Assembly (NCBI GenBank): GCA_039179985.1
Contig: JBCDED010000032.1
Coordinates: forward strand, 1 to 39,107
From: JBCCMQ01 sp039179985
GTDB lineage: Bacteria > Pseudomonadota > Alphaproteobacteria > Rhodobacterales > Rhodobacteraceae
Reading direction: 5' to 3'
DNA length: 39,107 bases
Made by a program: the position numbers and the translations under genes. Shown in pieces: positions 1-8,279 of this stretch. Each line of letters begins with the position of its first letter. The first letter of the stretch is position 1. The notes beneath the pieces are model-generated. The model ran no database searches. It was not told where the DNA came from and saw only the letters and a program-made list of their open reading frames with translations.

Positions 1-735
1 GACATCAAGCCGCGGGTCGACGACGCCGCCTCTATCCTGAAGCTGGAGCCTTCCCGGAAGCGCAAACCCATGGCGCTCTCCGGCGGTCAGCGCCAGCGCG
101 TGGCCATTGGCAGGGCCATCGTGCGCGGGCCAGAGGTCTTTCTTTTCGATGAGCCGCTGTCGAACCTTGATGCCGAGCTGCGCGTCGAGATGCGGGTTGA
201 GATCGCCCGGCTGCACAAGGAAATCGGCGCAACCATGATCTACGTGACCCACGATCAGGTCGAAGCCATGACGCTGGCCGACAAGATCGTGGTCCTGCGC
301 GCGGGAAACATCGAACAGGTGGGCGCTCCGCTTGAGCTATATCGGGACCCAAACAACAAATTCGTCGCGGGCTTCATTGGCTCACCGGCCATGAACTTTC
401 TCGGCGGGACGGTGACGGGCGGACAGGTCGAGGTGCCGGGCCTCAAGACCAGCGTGGGCCTACCCATGGCGCTGCCGTCCGAGGGGTCATCGGTGTCGCT
501 CGGTTTGCGCCCGGAACATCTGGAAATCGATCCGGCGGGCGCGACACACAAAGTGGAACTGACCGAGGCGCTTGGCGGCGTGTCCTACGCCTATCTTGTC
601 TGCGATACGGGCGAGCGCATGATCGTCGAAGAACGCGGCGACACCAGGTCGACGGCCGGGCAAACTGTCGGGCTCCGCTTCGATCCCGGGCGCGCCTACC
701 TCTTCGACGCCAGTACTGACCAGCGGATCAGGTAA
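1..735 (+). CDS. Sugar ABC transporter ATP-binding protein (CUT1, UgpC/MalK type), 3' part
   Basis: The 5' end lies outside the window; 244 residues remain in an open frame from base 1. It is the nucleotide-binding subunit that powers a carbohydrate (or glycerol-phosphate) importer at the inner membrane. Visible are the ABC signature LSGGQRQR (residues 26-33 of the visible part), Walker B with FLFDEPLSNLD (about 47-57) and the switch histidine in THDQ (H84). A C-terminal regulatory TOBE/OB region follows, with the FIGSPAMNF stretch typical of the UgpC/MalK group and a GLRPEHL motif. The substrate cannot be told from the ATPase. Walker A must lie upstream. Its last 8 bases overlap the convergent aminotransferase gene. 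Family assignment is secure; the sugar is unknown. Confidence 0.93.
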   Translation, partial: DIKPRVDDAASILKLEPSRKRKPMALSGGQRQRVAIGRAIVRGPEVFLFDEPLSNLDAELRVEMRVEIARLHKEIGATMIYVTHDQVEAMTLADKIVVLRAGNIEQVGAPLELYRDPNNKFVAGFIGSPAMNFLGGTVTGGQVEVPGLKTSVGLPMALPSEGSSVSLGLRPEHLEIDPAGATHKVELTEALGGVSYAYLVCDTGERMIVEERGDTRSTAGQTVGLRFDPGRAYLFDASTDQRIR

Positions 736-2095
736 CTTCTGTAAAGACCTGCTCCAGGGCGGCCTCGAGTTTTTCGAACATCTCATCCATCTGTGCGCCC
801 GTCATGATGAAGGGCGGGCAGAGTACGATCGACTGACCAAGTGGGCGGCAGATAAGCCCATGATCGGTGCACGTGTTGGCGATGCGTTCCGAGATCGACA
901 GATCGGCTGGAAAGGGCGTCTTGCTGTCCTTGTCCTGCACCGCTTCCAAAGCGCCCATCAGTCCCTTGCCGCGCACCTCACCGATATTCGGGTGGCGCGC
1001 AATGCTGGCCAGCCCGTCTTCGAAACGGGGGGTCAGCGTGCGGACGTTGTCGAGCAGACCTTCGTTCAGGATCAAGTCGATAGCTTTCAGCGCAACAGCG
1101 CAGCCAACTGGGTGGCCTGAAGCCGTGAAGCCGTGAGGGAATTCTTCGGTCGCTTCCGAGGCGGCTTGCAGGCGGTCTGCCAGCTCTGGCCCAAGGATCA
1201 CCGCCCCCATCGGGAAATACCCGGCGGTCAGCGCCTTCGACGAGATGATCGCGTCCGGCATGAAATCATAGGTCTGGCTGCCCCAGACCTCGCCAGTCCG
1301 GCCGAAGCCGCAGATGACTTCATCCGCGATCAGGGGGATGCGGTGTTTTCTCAGGACTGGTTGGATCGCCTGGAAATATCCCTTGGACGGCGGAATCACG
1401 CCGCCCGCGCCCATCACCGGTTCTGCGAAAAAGCCTGCGATGGTCTCGGCACCCTCGCGCGCGATGACCTCTTCCAGTTCCTGCGCCAACCGGTAGGTGA
1501 AGGCGGCCTCGGACTCGCCCGTCTTTCCCTCGCGCCAATAGTGAGGGCAGGTGAGGTGAATGAAGCCGTCGACGGGCAGGCCGAAAAGGCCGTTGTAAGG
1601 CTTGCCGGTCATTGAGGCGGCGGCGACTGTTACACCGTGATAGCCGTTCACGCGCGCCAGGATCTTGCGGCGCTGCGGCTGGCCTTCCTGTCCGGCCACG
1701 AACCACAGCATCTTGACCATGGTGTCATTGGCCTCTGACCCGGAGTTCGAATAGAAGACTCGGCCCCGCTCAAATGGCGACACCTCGACCAGCTTTTCGG
1801 ACAGCATGACCGTCTGGTCCGACATCCTGCCAAAAAAAGCATGGTAGCCGGGGAAGCGGTCGTATTGATCCTTCGCCGCCTGCGCGAGCCCGGGGTGATC
1901 AAACCCCGCGACCATGTTCCAGAGCCCCGAGTTGCCATCGAGATAGCGCTGCCCGTGGACGTCGATGACGTAAGGGCCTTCGCCATGAGTCAAGACAACG
2001 GTGCCGCGATCGGCAACCGATGGCAGATCGGTAAAGCCATAGGCCGTGAAGTTCTCAGCGCGGCCTTCCCAGCTGTTCGGGGCGTGGTCTTTCAT
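728..2095 (-). CDS. Class III aminotransferase (omega-amino acid/putrescine--pyruvate type)
   Basis: A 455-residue fold-type I PLP enzyme moving an amino group from an omega-amine or polyamine to pyruvate or a similar keto acid. Visible landmarks are the SGSEAND phosphate-binding turn (118-124), YHG (152-154), the PLP-ring aspartate in LIADEV (D258) and the Schiff-base lysine in SSKALTAGYFPMGAV (K287). Length and motifs match the putrescine/beta-alanine/taurine--pyruvate group (SpuC-like). The ATG at 2095 gives a normal N-terminus. It lies 135 bases downstream of the DegT-type gene on the same strand, so it may belong to the amine cluster, and its 3' end overlaps the convergent ABC ATPase by 8 bases. 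The substrate is inferred from context only. Confidence 0.92.
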   Translation of the reverse strand: MKDHAPNSWEGRAENFTAYGFTDLPSVADRGTVVLTHGEGPYVIDVHGQRYLDGNSGLWNMVAGFDHPGLAQAAKDQYDRFPGYHAFFGRMSDQTVMLSEKLVEVSPFERGRVFYSNSGSEANDTMVKMLWFVAGQEGQPQRRKILARVNGYHGVTVAAASMTGKPYNGLFGLPVDGFIHLTCPHYWREGKTGESEAAFTYRLAQELEEVIAREGAETIAGFFAEPVMGAGGVIPPSKGYFQAIQPVLRKHRIPLIADEVICGFGRTGEVWGSQTYDFMPDAIISSKALTAGYFPMGAVILGPELADRLQAASEATEEFPHGFTASGHPVGCAVALKAIDLILNEGLLDNVRTLTPRFEDGLASIARHPNIGEVRGKGLMGALEAVQDKDSKTPFPADLSISERIANTCTDHGLICRPLGQSIVLCPPFIMTGAQMDEMFEKLEAALEQVFTEVT

Positions 2096-2230
2096 GGTGC
2101 GACTCCGCTCAGATGTTTTGGGGGACCCTAGTCAGCCGCGCGCTTGCCCGCAATCGAACGGACGCCGTTTTGACGGGCTCTTTCGTCAGAGTGTCGTTGC
2201 GAACGCCGGGTCTTCGGCAATGTGCCGGTG
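2096..2230. other. Intergenic stretch between the two aminotransferase genes
   Basis: These 135 bases separate the DegT-type gene from the class III aminotransferase. I see no gene, no convincing hairpin with a T-run, and no clear promoter box. A separate promoter for the class III aminotransferase could sit here, but the sequence does not show one convincingly. Confidence 0.4.
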
Positions 2231-3421
2231 TCAGGCGACGGCCCGAGACGGGCCCTTCACGTCTTCCGCAGCGGCGGTCAGAGCCGTCACGATGAAATCC
2301 AGATCGCTGCGCGACAGGCGGGCAGGCAGGCGAACGTCGCCGGTGCGCATCAGCATGGCGCGGGTCGCAGGCAGATCTGGCGTATCGCCCAGGAATTGCC
2401 AGTTCCAGAAGGCGCGGGCGTTGTCGGTCGACAGACCGAAGATCTGTACTGAGACGCCGCGTTTTTTGGCGGCCTTGGCAAAGGCGCGGGCTTCGTCCTC
2501 GTCCAGATCATCGAGCAGGAACTGAATCGAGTCCGGCGCGCGCAGTTCAGGCCCGAGCGAAGGCGGCACGATCATCCAAGGAGACCGGTTCAGCGCCTCG
2601 GCCACATAATCGTGGTTGCGGCGACCGTCCTCCACCCGTCGGGCGATATGGGCGATCTGTGGGCGGATCACCGCAGCCGACAGGTTGTTCATGCGCATGT
2701 TGTAGAGCGGCAGGCGGTTTTGCCAGTGGGCGCAGCGCTCGGCGACGACCTTGTGCTTTTTCCAGTTGTGCTCATAGGCGCCGGACATGATCACGGCGCG
2801 TGCCACGAGGTCCGCGTCATCGGTGATCAGGATGCCGCCTTCGCCCGCGTTGACCAATTTGTACGACTGGAAGGAAAAGCAGCCGATTTTGCCGATGGTG
2901 CCCACCTTGCGCCCGCCCCAAAGGGTGCCGAGGGAATGGGCCGCATCCTCGATGACCGGCACGCCTTTGGCATCTGCCAGTGCCATGATCGCATCCATAT
3001 CCGAGGTGTGGCCGCGCATGTGGCTGATGAGGATCGCGGAAATGCTGTCGTCAAGCTTGGCCTCGAAATCGGCCATGTTGATGCGCAGGCTGTCGTCGAC
3101 CTCGGCCAGAACCGGGATGCACCCGGCGTGAACGACAGCCGAAGGCACCGCGGCGAAGGTAAAGGCGGGAATCAGAACCTTTGTGCCCTCGCGCAGATCG
3201 AGGGCCCGGAGCGAGAGAAAGAGCGCGGCTGAACAGCTGGACACAGCGAGTGCGTATTTGCTGCCCATGGCCTCGGCGAATTCGGTTTCGAGCAAGGAAA
3301 CGGGGGCGTCCGCAGGGGCCGTGTATCGGAACAGATCGCCGGATTTCAGGAGCTTGTCGATCTCGGCGCGCGCTTCGGCGGGAATCGGCTCGGCGTCGTA
3401 GGTGTTGGGGGCCTTTGCCAT
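2231..3421 (-). CDS. DegT/DnrJ/EryC1/StrS-family PLP aminotransferase
   Basis: A 396-residue member of the sugar-aminotransferase (DegT/StrS) family. Visible are the cofactor-loop start SSCSAALFLSLRAL (61-74), the PLP aspartate in VIEDAAHSLG (D159) and the internal-aldimine lysine in FSFQSYKLVNAGEGG (K188), followed by the conserved glycine-rich segment. Family members usually act on nucleotide-linked keto-sugars, and a minority act on other amines. No sugar-nucleotide or polysaccharide genes are nearby, which is odd for this family and suggests a role with the amine cluster. ATG at 3421. It follows the FAD oxidoreductase after a 148-base gap with a pair of direct repeats. Family secure, substrate unknown. 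Confidence 0.9.
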   Translation of the reverse strand: MAKAPNTYDAEPIPAEARAEIDKLLKSGDLFRYTAPADAPVSLLETEFAEAMGSKYALAVSSCSAALFLSLRALDLREGTKVLIPAFTFAAVPSAVVHAGCIPVLAEVDDSLRINMADFEAKLDDSISAILISHMRGHTSDMDAIMALADAKGVPVIEDAAHSLGTLWGGRKVGTIGKIGCFSFQSYKLVNAGEGGILITDDADLVARAVIMSGAYEHNWKKHKVVAERCAHWQNRLPLYNMRMNNLSAAVIRPQIAHIARRVEDGRRNHDYVAEALNRSPWMIVPPSLGPELRAPDSIQFLLDDLDEDEARAFAKAAKKRGVSVQIFGLSTDNARAFWNWQFLGDTPDLPATRAMLMRTGDVRLPARLSRSDLDFIVTALTAAAEDVKGPSRAVA

Positions 3422-3466
3422 GGTGCCTCGTCCGGTGTGAGTGTTTTTTGCAACCTTACCCTACCT

Positions 3467-3484
3467 GACATGAAAACGACATGA
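3467..3484. repeat. Two GACATGA direct repeats one helical turn apart
   Basis: GACATGA occurs at 3467-3473 and again at 3478-3484, an 11-base period, 46 bases upstream of the DegT-type start. Repeats spaced by one turn of DNA are a common layout for a regulator binding on one face. No known operator is recognised, so the regulatory role is inference. Confidence 0.35.
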
Positions 3485-3569
3485 CGAATTCGACCCAGGT
3501 ATTGCTTGAAAGCGGCAAATAGAACGCTTGGCGCCGCGCGTCCAGCCTTTGGCGCATGAAGGCGAGGGA

Positions 3570-4868
3570 TCAGAAACCCAACCGGTCTCTCAGGCTGTAC
3601 CATGTCATCGCAAGCACCAGGAGCGGAGCGCGGAGCGCCCGACCGCCTGGAAAGGCCGGCGGAGCGGCACTGGAGAATAGGTCAAATCGTTCGGCATCAC
3701 CAAGGATCGCCTCGGCCACGGTGCGCCCTGCCTGGCCCGCCATGGCGACGCCATGGCCAGAATAACCCGATGCGGACCAGACACCGGGGCTGAGCCGGGC
3801 AAGAAAGGGCATCCGCGACAGTGTAATGGCCAGCGTTCCGCCCCAGGCATGGGTGAGGCGGACGCCCGCCAGTTGCGGGAAGGTGCGTTCCAGAGGTTTC
3901 CGGACGGTCGCGGCGATGTCGGCGGGGAACTTGTAGCCGTAGCTCTCACCGCCCCCAAAGACGAGGCGTCCGTCCTTCGACGGACGGTAGTAGTTCACCA
4001 CAAACCTATCGTCCGCAACGGCAATCGGGTCTGCCAGAACCTCATTCAGCCGGTCACCCAGGGGTTCCGTCGCCGCAACGAAGTTGTTAATCGGCATGAC
4101 ATGGCGGGCGGGTTCCGGGGCGAGATTGCCGAGATATCCGTTGCAGGACAGCACAACGTGGTCCGCCGTCACCGTGCCTTTGACCGTCAAGACCGAGGGG
4201 CCAGGGCCTAGCTCTGTGGCGCGGGTGCGCTCGAAGATCCGCGCGCCTGCCAGAGCGGCTGCCCTGGCGAGGCCGAGCGCATAGGCCAGCGGATTGAGAT
4301 GACCGGCCCCCCGGTCGATTATGCCCCCTGCGTAGCCGGGCGATTTGACGACTTCCGAAAAAGCAGCGGGGTCCAGAATGTCGATCTGAGTGTAGTCATG
4401 TGTTTCGGCGAGATGCCTGGCATATTCGGCTAGTTCCCGAAAACTGCCGGCACCTGTGGCCGCCTGGGCGACGCCGGGCGCCAGGTCGCAGTCGATACCA
4501 TGTGTGGCGATGCTGGTTCGCACCAACGCTTTCGCCGCTTCGCCCAAATCCCAGAAGCGCCCGGCGGCGTCCTTCCCGAAGCGCGCTTCGAGCCAAAGCT
4601 GGTTCTGCCGCTGTCCGCTGCCGACCTGCCCGCCATTGCGCCCCGACGCGCCAAAGCCGACCCTCTGCGCCTCTATCAGCACCACGTCGAGCCCGGCTTC
4701 GCGCAGGCGCAATGCGGTGTGGAGCCCGGTGTACCCGCCGCCGATCACGCAGACATCGGCACGGATGTCTCCGTCAAGCGGAGCAAAAGGTGGCAGTTCC
4801 GGCGTCACGTCTGCATAAACGCTCGGCGGATAGTGGCCGAAACGGTCGTTGGCGTCGAGAAGGTTCAT
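3570..4868 (-). CDS. puuB: FAD-dependent amine oxidoreductase (gamma-glutamylputrescine oxidase-like, DAO family)
   Basis: A 432-residue flavoprotein of the D-amino-acid-oxidase (DAO) superfamily. The dinucleotide-binding motif VIGGGYTG lies at 41-48, followed by an acidic strand end (VVLIEA) and the GFGASGRNGGQV segment characteristic of PuuB/OrdL-type oxidoreductases. The C-terminal part has SASGYSGHGVAMA, the second FAD contact. PuuB oxidises gamma-glutamylputrescine to gamma-glutamyl-aminobutyraldehyde; length (about 426 in E. coli) and context fit. Its ATG overlaps the stop of the upstream glutamine-synthetase-like gene by 4 bases (4865-4868), implying coupled translation. The symbol is used by resemblance; the true substrate could be another gamma-glutamylated or free secondary amine. 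Confidence 0.85.
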   Translation of the reverse strand: MNLLDANDRFGHYPPSVYADVTPELPPFAPLDGDIRADVCVIGGGYTGLHTALRLREAGLDVVLIEAQRVGFGASGRNGGQVGSGQRQNQLWLEARFGKDAAGRFWDLGEAAKALVRTSIATHGIDCDLAPGVAQAATGAGSFRELAEYARHLAETHDYTQIDILDPAAFSEVVKSPGYAGGIIDRGAGHLNPLAYALGLARAAALAGARIFERTRATELGPGPSVLTVKGTVTADHVVLSCNGYLGNLAPEPARHVMPINNFVAATEPLGDRLNEVLADPIAVADDRFVVNYYRPSKDGRLVFGGGESYGYKFPADIAATVRKPLERTFPQLAGVRLTHAWGGTLAITLSRMPFLARLSPGVWSASGYSGHGVAMAGQAGRTVAEAILGDAERFDLFSSAAPPAFPGGRALRAPLLVLAMTWYSLRDRLGF

Positions 4869-6220
4869 ACGTTCAGGAGCAGATGCTCCCGTTCCCAGGG
4901 GCTGATGACTTGCAGGAATTCTTCGTACTCGGTGCGTTTGACGATCGCGTAGACACGGGCGAAGTTCTGACCGATCAAGGCGTGTAGCTCGTCGGCGGCC
5001 TCGAAGAGGTCAAGCGCACCACCAAGGTCGCGCGGGAACCCGGCTTCGGCGTCGTAGGCCTCGCCGCGGATGGCGCGGCTGGGGCGCAGGCCGTGTTTCA
5101 ACCCCAGATACCCGCAGGCGAGCGACGCCGCGATCCCGAGGTAGGGGTTGCAATCCATGCCCGCGAGCCGGTTTTCGATCCGCCGCGCGTCCGGGTCGGA
5201 GACCGGGATGCGCAGGCCCGTCGTACGATTGTCGCGCGCCCATTCCAGGTTCACCGGCGCGGCGAAATCCTTCACGTAGCGCCGGTAGCTGTTGACATAG
5301 GGTGCGATCAGCGGAATCGCCTGGGGTAGGTAGGTCTGCAGACCGCCGAGAAAGTGATAGAAAGCGTCCGTCTCGCCGCCCTGCGGTCCGGCGAAGATGT
5401 TCTCGCCCTCTTCGTCCACCAGTGACTGGTGAAGGTGCATGGAACTGCCCGGTTCGCCTTCGATGGGCTTGGCCATGAAGGTCGCAAAGCAGTCGTGGCG
5501 CAGGGCCGCTTCACGGATCAGGCGTTTGAAGTAGAAGATCTCATCGGCCAGCTTCACCGGGTCGCCATGGCGCAGGTTAATCTCCACTTGTCCGGCGCCG
5601 CCTTCCTGGGTGATCCCGTCGATTTCGAACCCCTGGGCTTCGGCAAAGTCGTAAATATCGTCGATGACCGGCCCGTATTCATCGACCGCGGACATGGAAT
5701 AGGCCTGCCGGGCGGCGGCCGGGCGGCCCGACCGGCCCATCATCGCTTCGATCGCCCTGGCCGGGTCGGCGTTGCGTGCAACGAGGAAGAATTCCATCTC
5801 TGGTGCCACGACCGGGTTAAGCCCGTCCCGACGAAACGCCTTGACCACGCGTTTGAGGACGTTTCGCGGGGCAAGGGATATAGGTTCGCCGTCGCGATCG
5901 TGGGCGTCATGGATCACCTGCAACGTCCAGTCTGCCGTCCAGGGGGCGGCCGTGGCCGTGGAAAAATCGGGGGTCAGGATCATGTCGGGCTCGGTGAAGC
6001 CGTCTTCGCCCGCTGCCTCGGCCCAACCGCCGGTGATCGTCTGGTAGAAGATCGAATTTGGCAGATGGAATCTGGGCTGGCGGGCGAATTTCTTGGCCGG
6101 AACGGCCTTTCCGCGAGCCACGCCCGCCAGGTCCGGGATGATGCACTCGACCTCATCAAGGCGCCGGCCATCGAGGTAGGTCTGCGCGGCCTCTGGCGCG
6201 CCTGTCAGCCAATCATCCAT
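4865..6220 (-). CDS. puuA: Glutamine synthetase-family ligase (gamma-glutamylpolyamine synthetase-like), copy 1
   Basis: A 451-residue GS-fold enzyme, expected to join glutamate to an amine with ATP. The N-terminal beta-grasp segment (23-40, ending GVARGKAVP) precedes the catalytic barrel. Active-site landmarks are E141/E143 in PEMEFFL, E213 in GQVEINL, H262/H264 in SSMHLHQS, N331-R332 with R337, and E349/R351 in RRIENR. The adenylylation-loop tyrosine segment of nitrogen-assimilating GlnA is not apparent, which supports a PuuA/GlnA3-like catabolic role. Its start overlaps the amidotransferase stop by 8 bases and its stop overlaps the FAD oxidoreductase start by 4, so the three are surely co-translated. 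The amine substrate (putrescine, another polyamine or ethanolamine) is not determined. Confidence 0.88.
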   Translation of the reverse strand: MDDWLTGAPEAAQTYLDGRRLDEVECIIPDLAGVARGKAVPAKKFARQPRFHLPNSIFYQTITGGWAEAAGEDGFTEPDMILTPDFSTATAAPWTADWTLQVIHDAHDRDGEPISLAPRNVLKRVVKAFRRDGLNPVVAPEMEFFLVARNADPARAIEAMMGRSGRPAAARQAYSMSAVDEYGPVIDDIYDFAEAQGFEIDGITQEGGAGQVEINLRHGDPVKLADEIFYFKRLIREAALRHDCFATFMAKPIEGEPGSSMHLHQSLVDEEGENIFAGPQGGETDAFYHFLGGLQTYLPQAIPLIAPYVNSYRRYVKDFAAPVNLEWARDNRTTGLRIPVSDPDARRIENRLAGMDCNPYLGIAASLACGYLGLKHGLRPSRAIRGEAYDAEAGFPRDLGGALDLFEAADELHALIGQNFARVYAIVKRTEYEEFLQVISPWEREHLLLNV

Positions 6221-6896
6221 GGCGGGCCTCGCGGAGGAAGCGCCCGATCCGGTCGGCTAGGGCGGCGTTGTCGGTGGGCACGTCGGTCTTTTCAGCGGCC
6301 TCGGCCAAGAGCGCGTCCGGGACCAGCCCAGGTCCCCGGTGCGCGATCAGCCCTTCGATAACCGGGCGCTCGAACTCGGGGTGGGGTTGCACCGTATAGG
6401 CCCAGTTGTCGTAGATTAGTGCCGCGTTGGCGCAAAAATCCGTGCTGCCGATGACGCGCGCCCCGTCGGGCAGGCCCACGACCTGATCCTGATGCCAGGC
6501 GTTCAGCGCATAATCGCGGCCTTCGATGGGGTAGACCTGTCTGCCCACGGACCAGCCCCCCGAGAATTTCTCGACCGTCCCGCCTAGGGCCTGCGCGATG
6601 ATCTGGTGGCCAAAACAGATGCCCACCATGGGCACATGGGCGTCGCGCGCCTTCCGGATGAAGTCTTCGAGCCTCGGGATCCACGGCAGATCGTCATAGG
6701 CGCCGTAGCGCGACCCGGTGATCAGCCAGCCGTCGGCAGAGCTCACACCCGCCGGGAAGACACTGTCGATGACCTTAAAGCTTGAAAGCGTGAAACCCTG
6801 ATCTCTTAGGAGGCGCTTGAAGAGGTCGTCATAGTCGCCGACGGCATCCCGGAAGGCCTCCGGGGTGTTGCCGGTCTGAAGGATGCCGATGTGCAT
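6213..6896 (-). CDS. Class I glutamine amidotransferase (gamma-glutamyl hydrolase role likely)
   Basis: A 227-residue stand-alone class I amidotransferase domain. The nucleophile lies in GICFGHQ (C94), and the rest of the triad in QPHPEFE (H172, E174). The closest style is the GMP-synthase-like (GuaA amidotransferase) group rather than classical PuuD. In this setting it most probably hydrolyses a gamma-glutamyl bond to return glutamate, the job PuuD does in E. coli; that is an inference from the two flanking GS-like ligases. ATG at 6896; it follows the second GS-like gene by 63 bases and overlaps the next gene by 8. A role handing ammonia to a partner enzyme is the alternative. Confidence 0.87.
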   Translation of the reverse strand: MHIGILQTGNTPEAFRDAVGDYDDLFKRLLRDQGFTLSSFKVIDSVFPAGVSSADGWLITGSRYGAYDDLPWIPRLEDFIRKARDAHVPMVGICFGHQIIAQALGGTVEKFSGGWSVGRQVYPIEGRDYALNAWHQDQVVGLPDGARVIGSTDFCANAALIYDNWAYTVQPHPEFERPVIEGLIAHRGPGLVPDALLAEAAEKTDVPTDNAALADRIGRFLREARHG

Positions 6897-6959
6897 GGAT
6901 CACCGTGTGTCTTTGGCAGCCGGACCGTAATTCGCAGCCGCGGGGCAGGCAAGGGGCCT

Positions 6960-8279
6960 TCAAACCGTTTCGAGGTAGAGGCGGACACGGTCCTGCGCGC
7001 TCAGCCCGTCGAAAAGTTCCTCTTCCTGCCGTTTCGTAGCGATCAGATTGGCGCGCAACGCCTCGGGCAGGAAGCTCCGCACCTCTTGCAGTGTCTCAAG
7101 GGCGTTCATGGCGTCCCCCCACGCCGTCGGAATCTTCGGCAGATCCTGGGCGTAGGCGTTTCCAGTGATGGGCGGCGGGGGCGCCGTGCCATCTTCCAAG
7201 CCCGAAAGCGCCGCACCGAGGACGGCGGTCAACAGAAGATGCGGGTTCACGTCGCCGCCTGCGGCGCGGTGCTCGATCCGGCGGGCCGCAGTGGGGCCGC
7301 CCGGCACCCTGATGGCCGCCGTCCGGTTCTCATAGGCCCATGCGATGCCGGTTGGGGCGTGGGCCCCCGGTGTAAAGCGTTCATAGCTGTTGCCATGCGG
7401 CGCGAGGACCAGCGTGCTGCCCGCCATCGCGCCAAGGCAGCCCGCAATGGCGTGGAGGAGCCGGTCCGACCCCCGCTCGGTGCCGTCGTCAAAAATGTTC
7501 GTGCCCGCGGCGTCGCGCACGGAGAAATGCATGTGCAACCCGTTGCCCGACTGGTCCGGGTAAGGTTTGGCCATGAAGGTCGCGGCCATGCCGTGCCGCC
7601 GGGCAAGACCCTTCACCAGCATCTTGAAAAAAAGCGCGTCATCGGCCGCCTTCATGGCGGGGCCGTGGAGCAGGTTGATCTCAAATTGCGCTGTCCCGGC
7701 TTCGGAAATTGCGGCGTCCGCTGGAATCCCCATGGCCGCGCAGCCGGCGTAAAGGTCGGTGAAAAAGGCGTCGAAATCATCGAGTGCATCGCTCGACAGG
7801 ATCTCGGCGCCGGACCGGCGGCGAGCAGAGCGCGGACCGAGGGGCGGCTGCAATTCGGCTGCCCTGTCATCGACAAGGTAGAATTCAAGTTCTGTTGCCA
7901 CCACAGGGTGCCAGCCGTGCCGCGCGAAGCGTTCCAGGACAGCGGCAAGCGCCTGCCGGGGATCGCCCGGATAGGGCGCGCCGCTCTCGGTAAACATCCA
8001 CATGGGTAGAAAGGCCGTGGGCGTGTCCAGCCACGGCATAGGCACGAAACCGCGCTCGGTGGGCTTGAGAACGCCATCGCGGTCGCCGCTTTCAAATACA
8101 AGTGGACTGCCCGCGATATCGTCGCCGCGGATATCAACGTTCAACGCCGAAAGGGGCATCCGGGCGCCATCTGAAACAAGCTTGTCCGCCGCAGCAGCGG
8201 GCAGACGCTTGCCCCGCGCTTGACCGTTCAGATCGAAGACAAGCGACCGGATGGATTCCACATCGGGCGATTGCGTCAT
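6960..8279 (-). CDS. Glutamine synthetase-family ligase, copy 2
   Basis: A second GS-fold enzyme of 439 residues, clearly diverged from the 4865-6220 copy. The start ATG at 8279 (MTQSPDVES) overlaps the upstream permease stop by 4 bases; the frame stays open further upstream but that part lies inside the permease gene. Landmarks are E130/E132 in TELEFYL, E200 in TAQFEINL, H249/H251 in NGLHMHFS, N318-R319, R324, and E336/R338 in RRIEHR, so the catalytic set looks intact. It is translationally tied to the transporter, so it may be the first enzyme to meet the imported substrate. Two GS-like ligases in one operon suggest two substrates, or a hetero-oligomer. Confidence 0.88.
   Translation of the reverse strand: MTQSPDVESIRSLVFDLNGQARGKRLPAAAADKLVSDGARMPLSALNVDIRGDDIAGSPLVFESGDRDGVLKPTERGFVPMPWLDTPTAFLPMWMFTESGAPYPGDPRQALAAVLERFARHGWHPVVATELEFYLVDDRAAELQPPLGPRSARRRSGAEILSSDALDDFDAFFTDLYAGCAAMGIPADAAISEAGTAQFEINLLHGPAMKAADDALFFKMLVKGLARRHGMAATFMAKPYPDQSGNGLHMHFSVRDAAGTNIFDDGTERGSDRLLHAIAGCLGAMAGSTLVLAPHGNSYERFTPGAHAPTGIAWAYENRTAAIRVPGGPTAARRIEHRAAGGDVNPHLLLTAVLGAALSGLEDGTAPPPPITGNAYAQDLPKIPTAWGDAMNALETLQEVRSFLPEALRANLIATKRQEEELFDGLSAQDRVRLYLETV

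Noticed and set aside
5429..6361. A 310-codon plus-strand frame opposite the GS-like ligase and amidotransferase
   Set aside because: It has no ribosome-binding site or domain and lies over two confidently identified, overlapping minus-strand genes.
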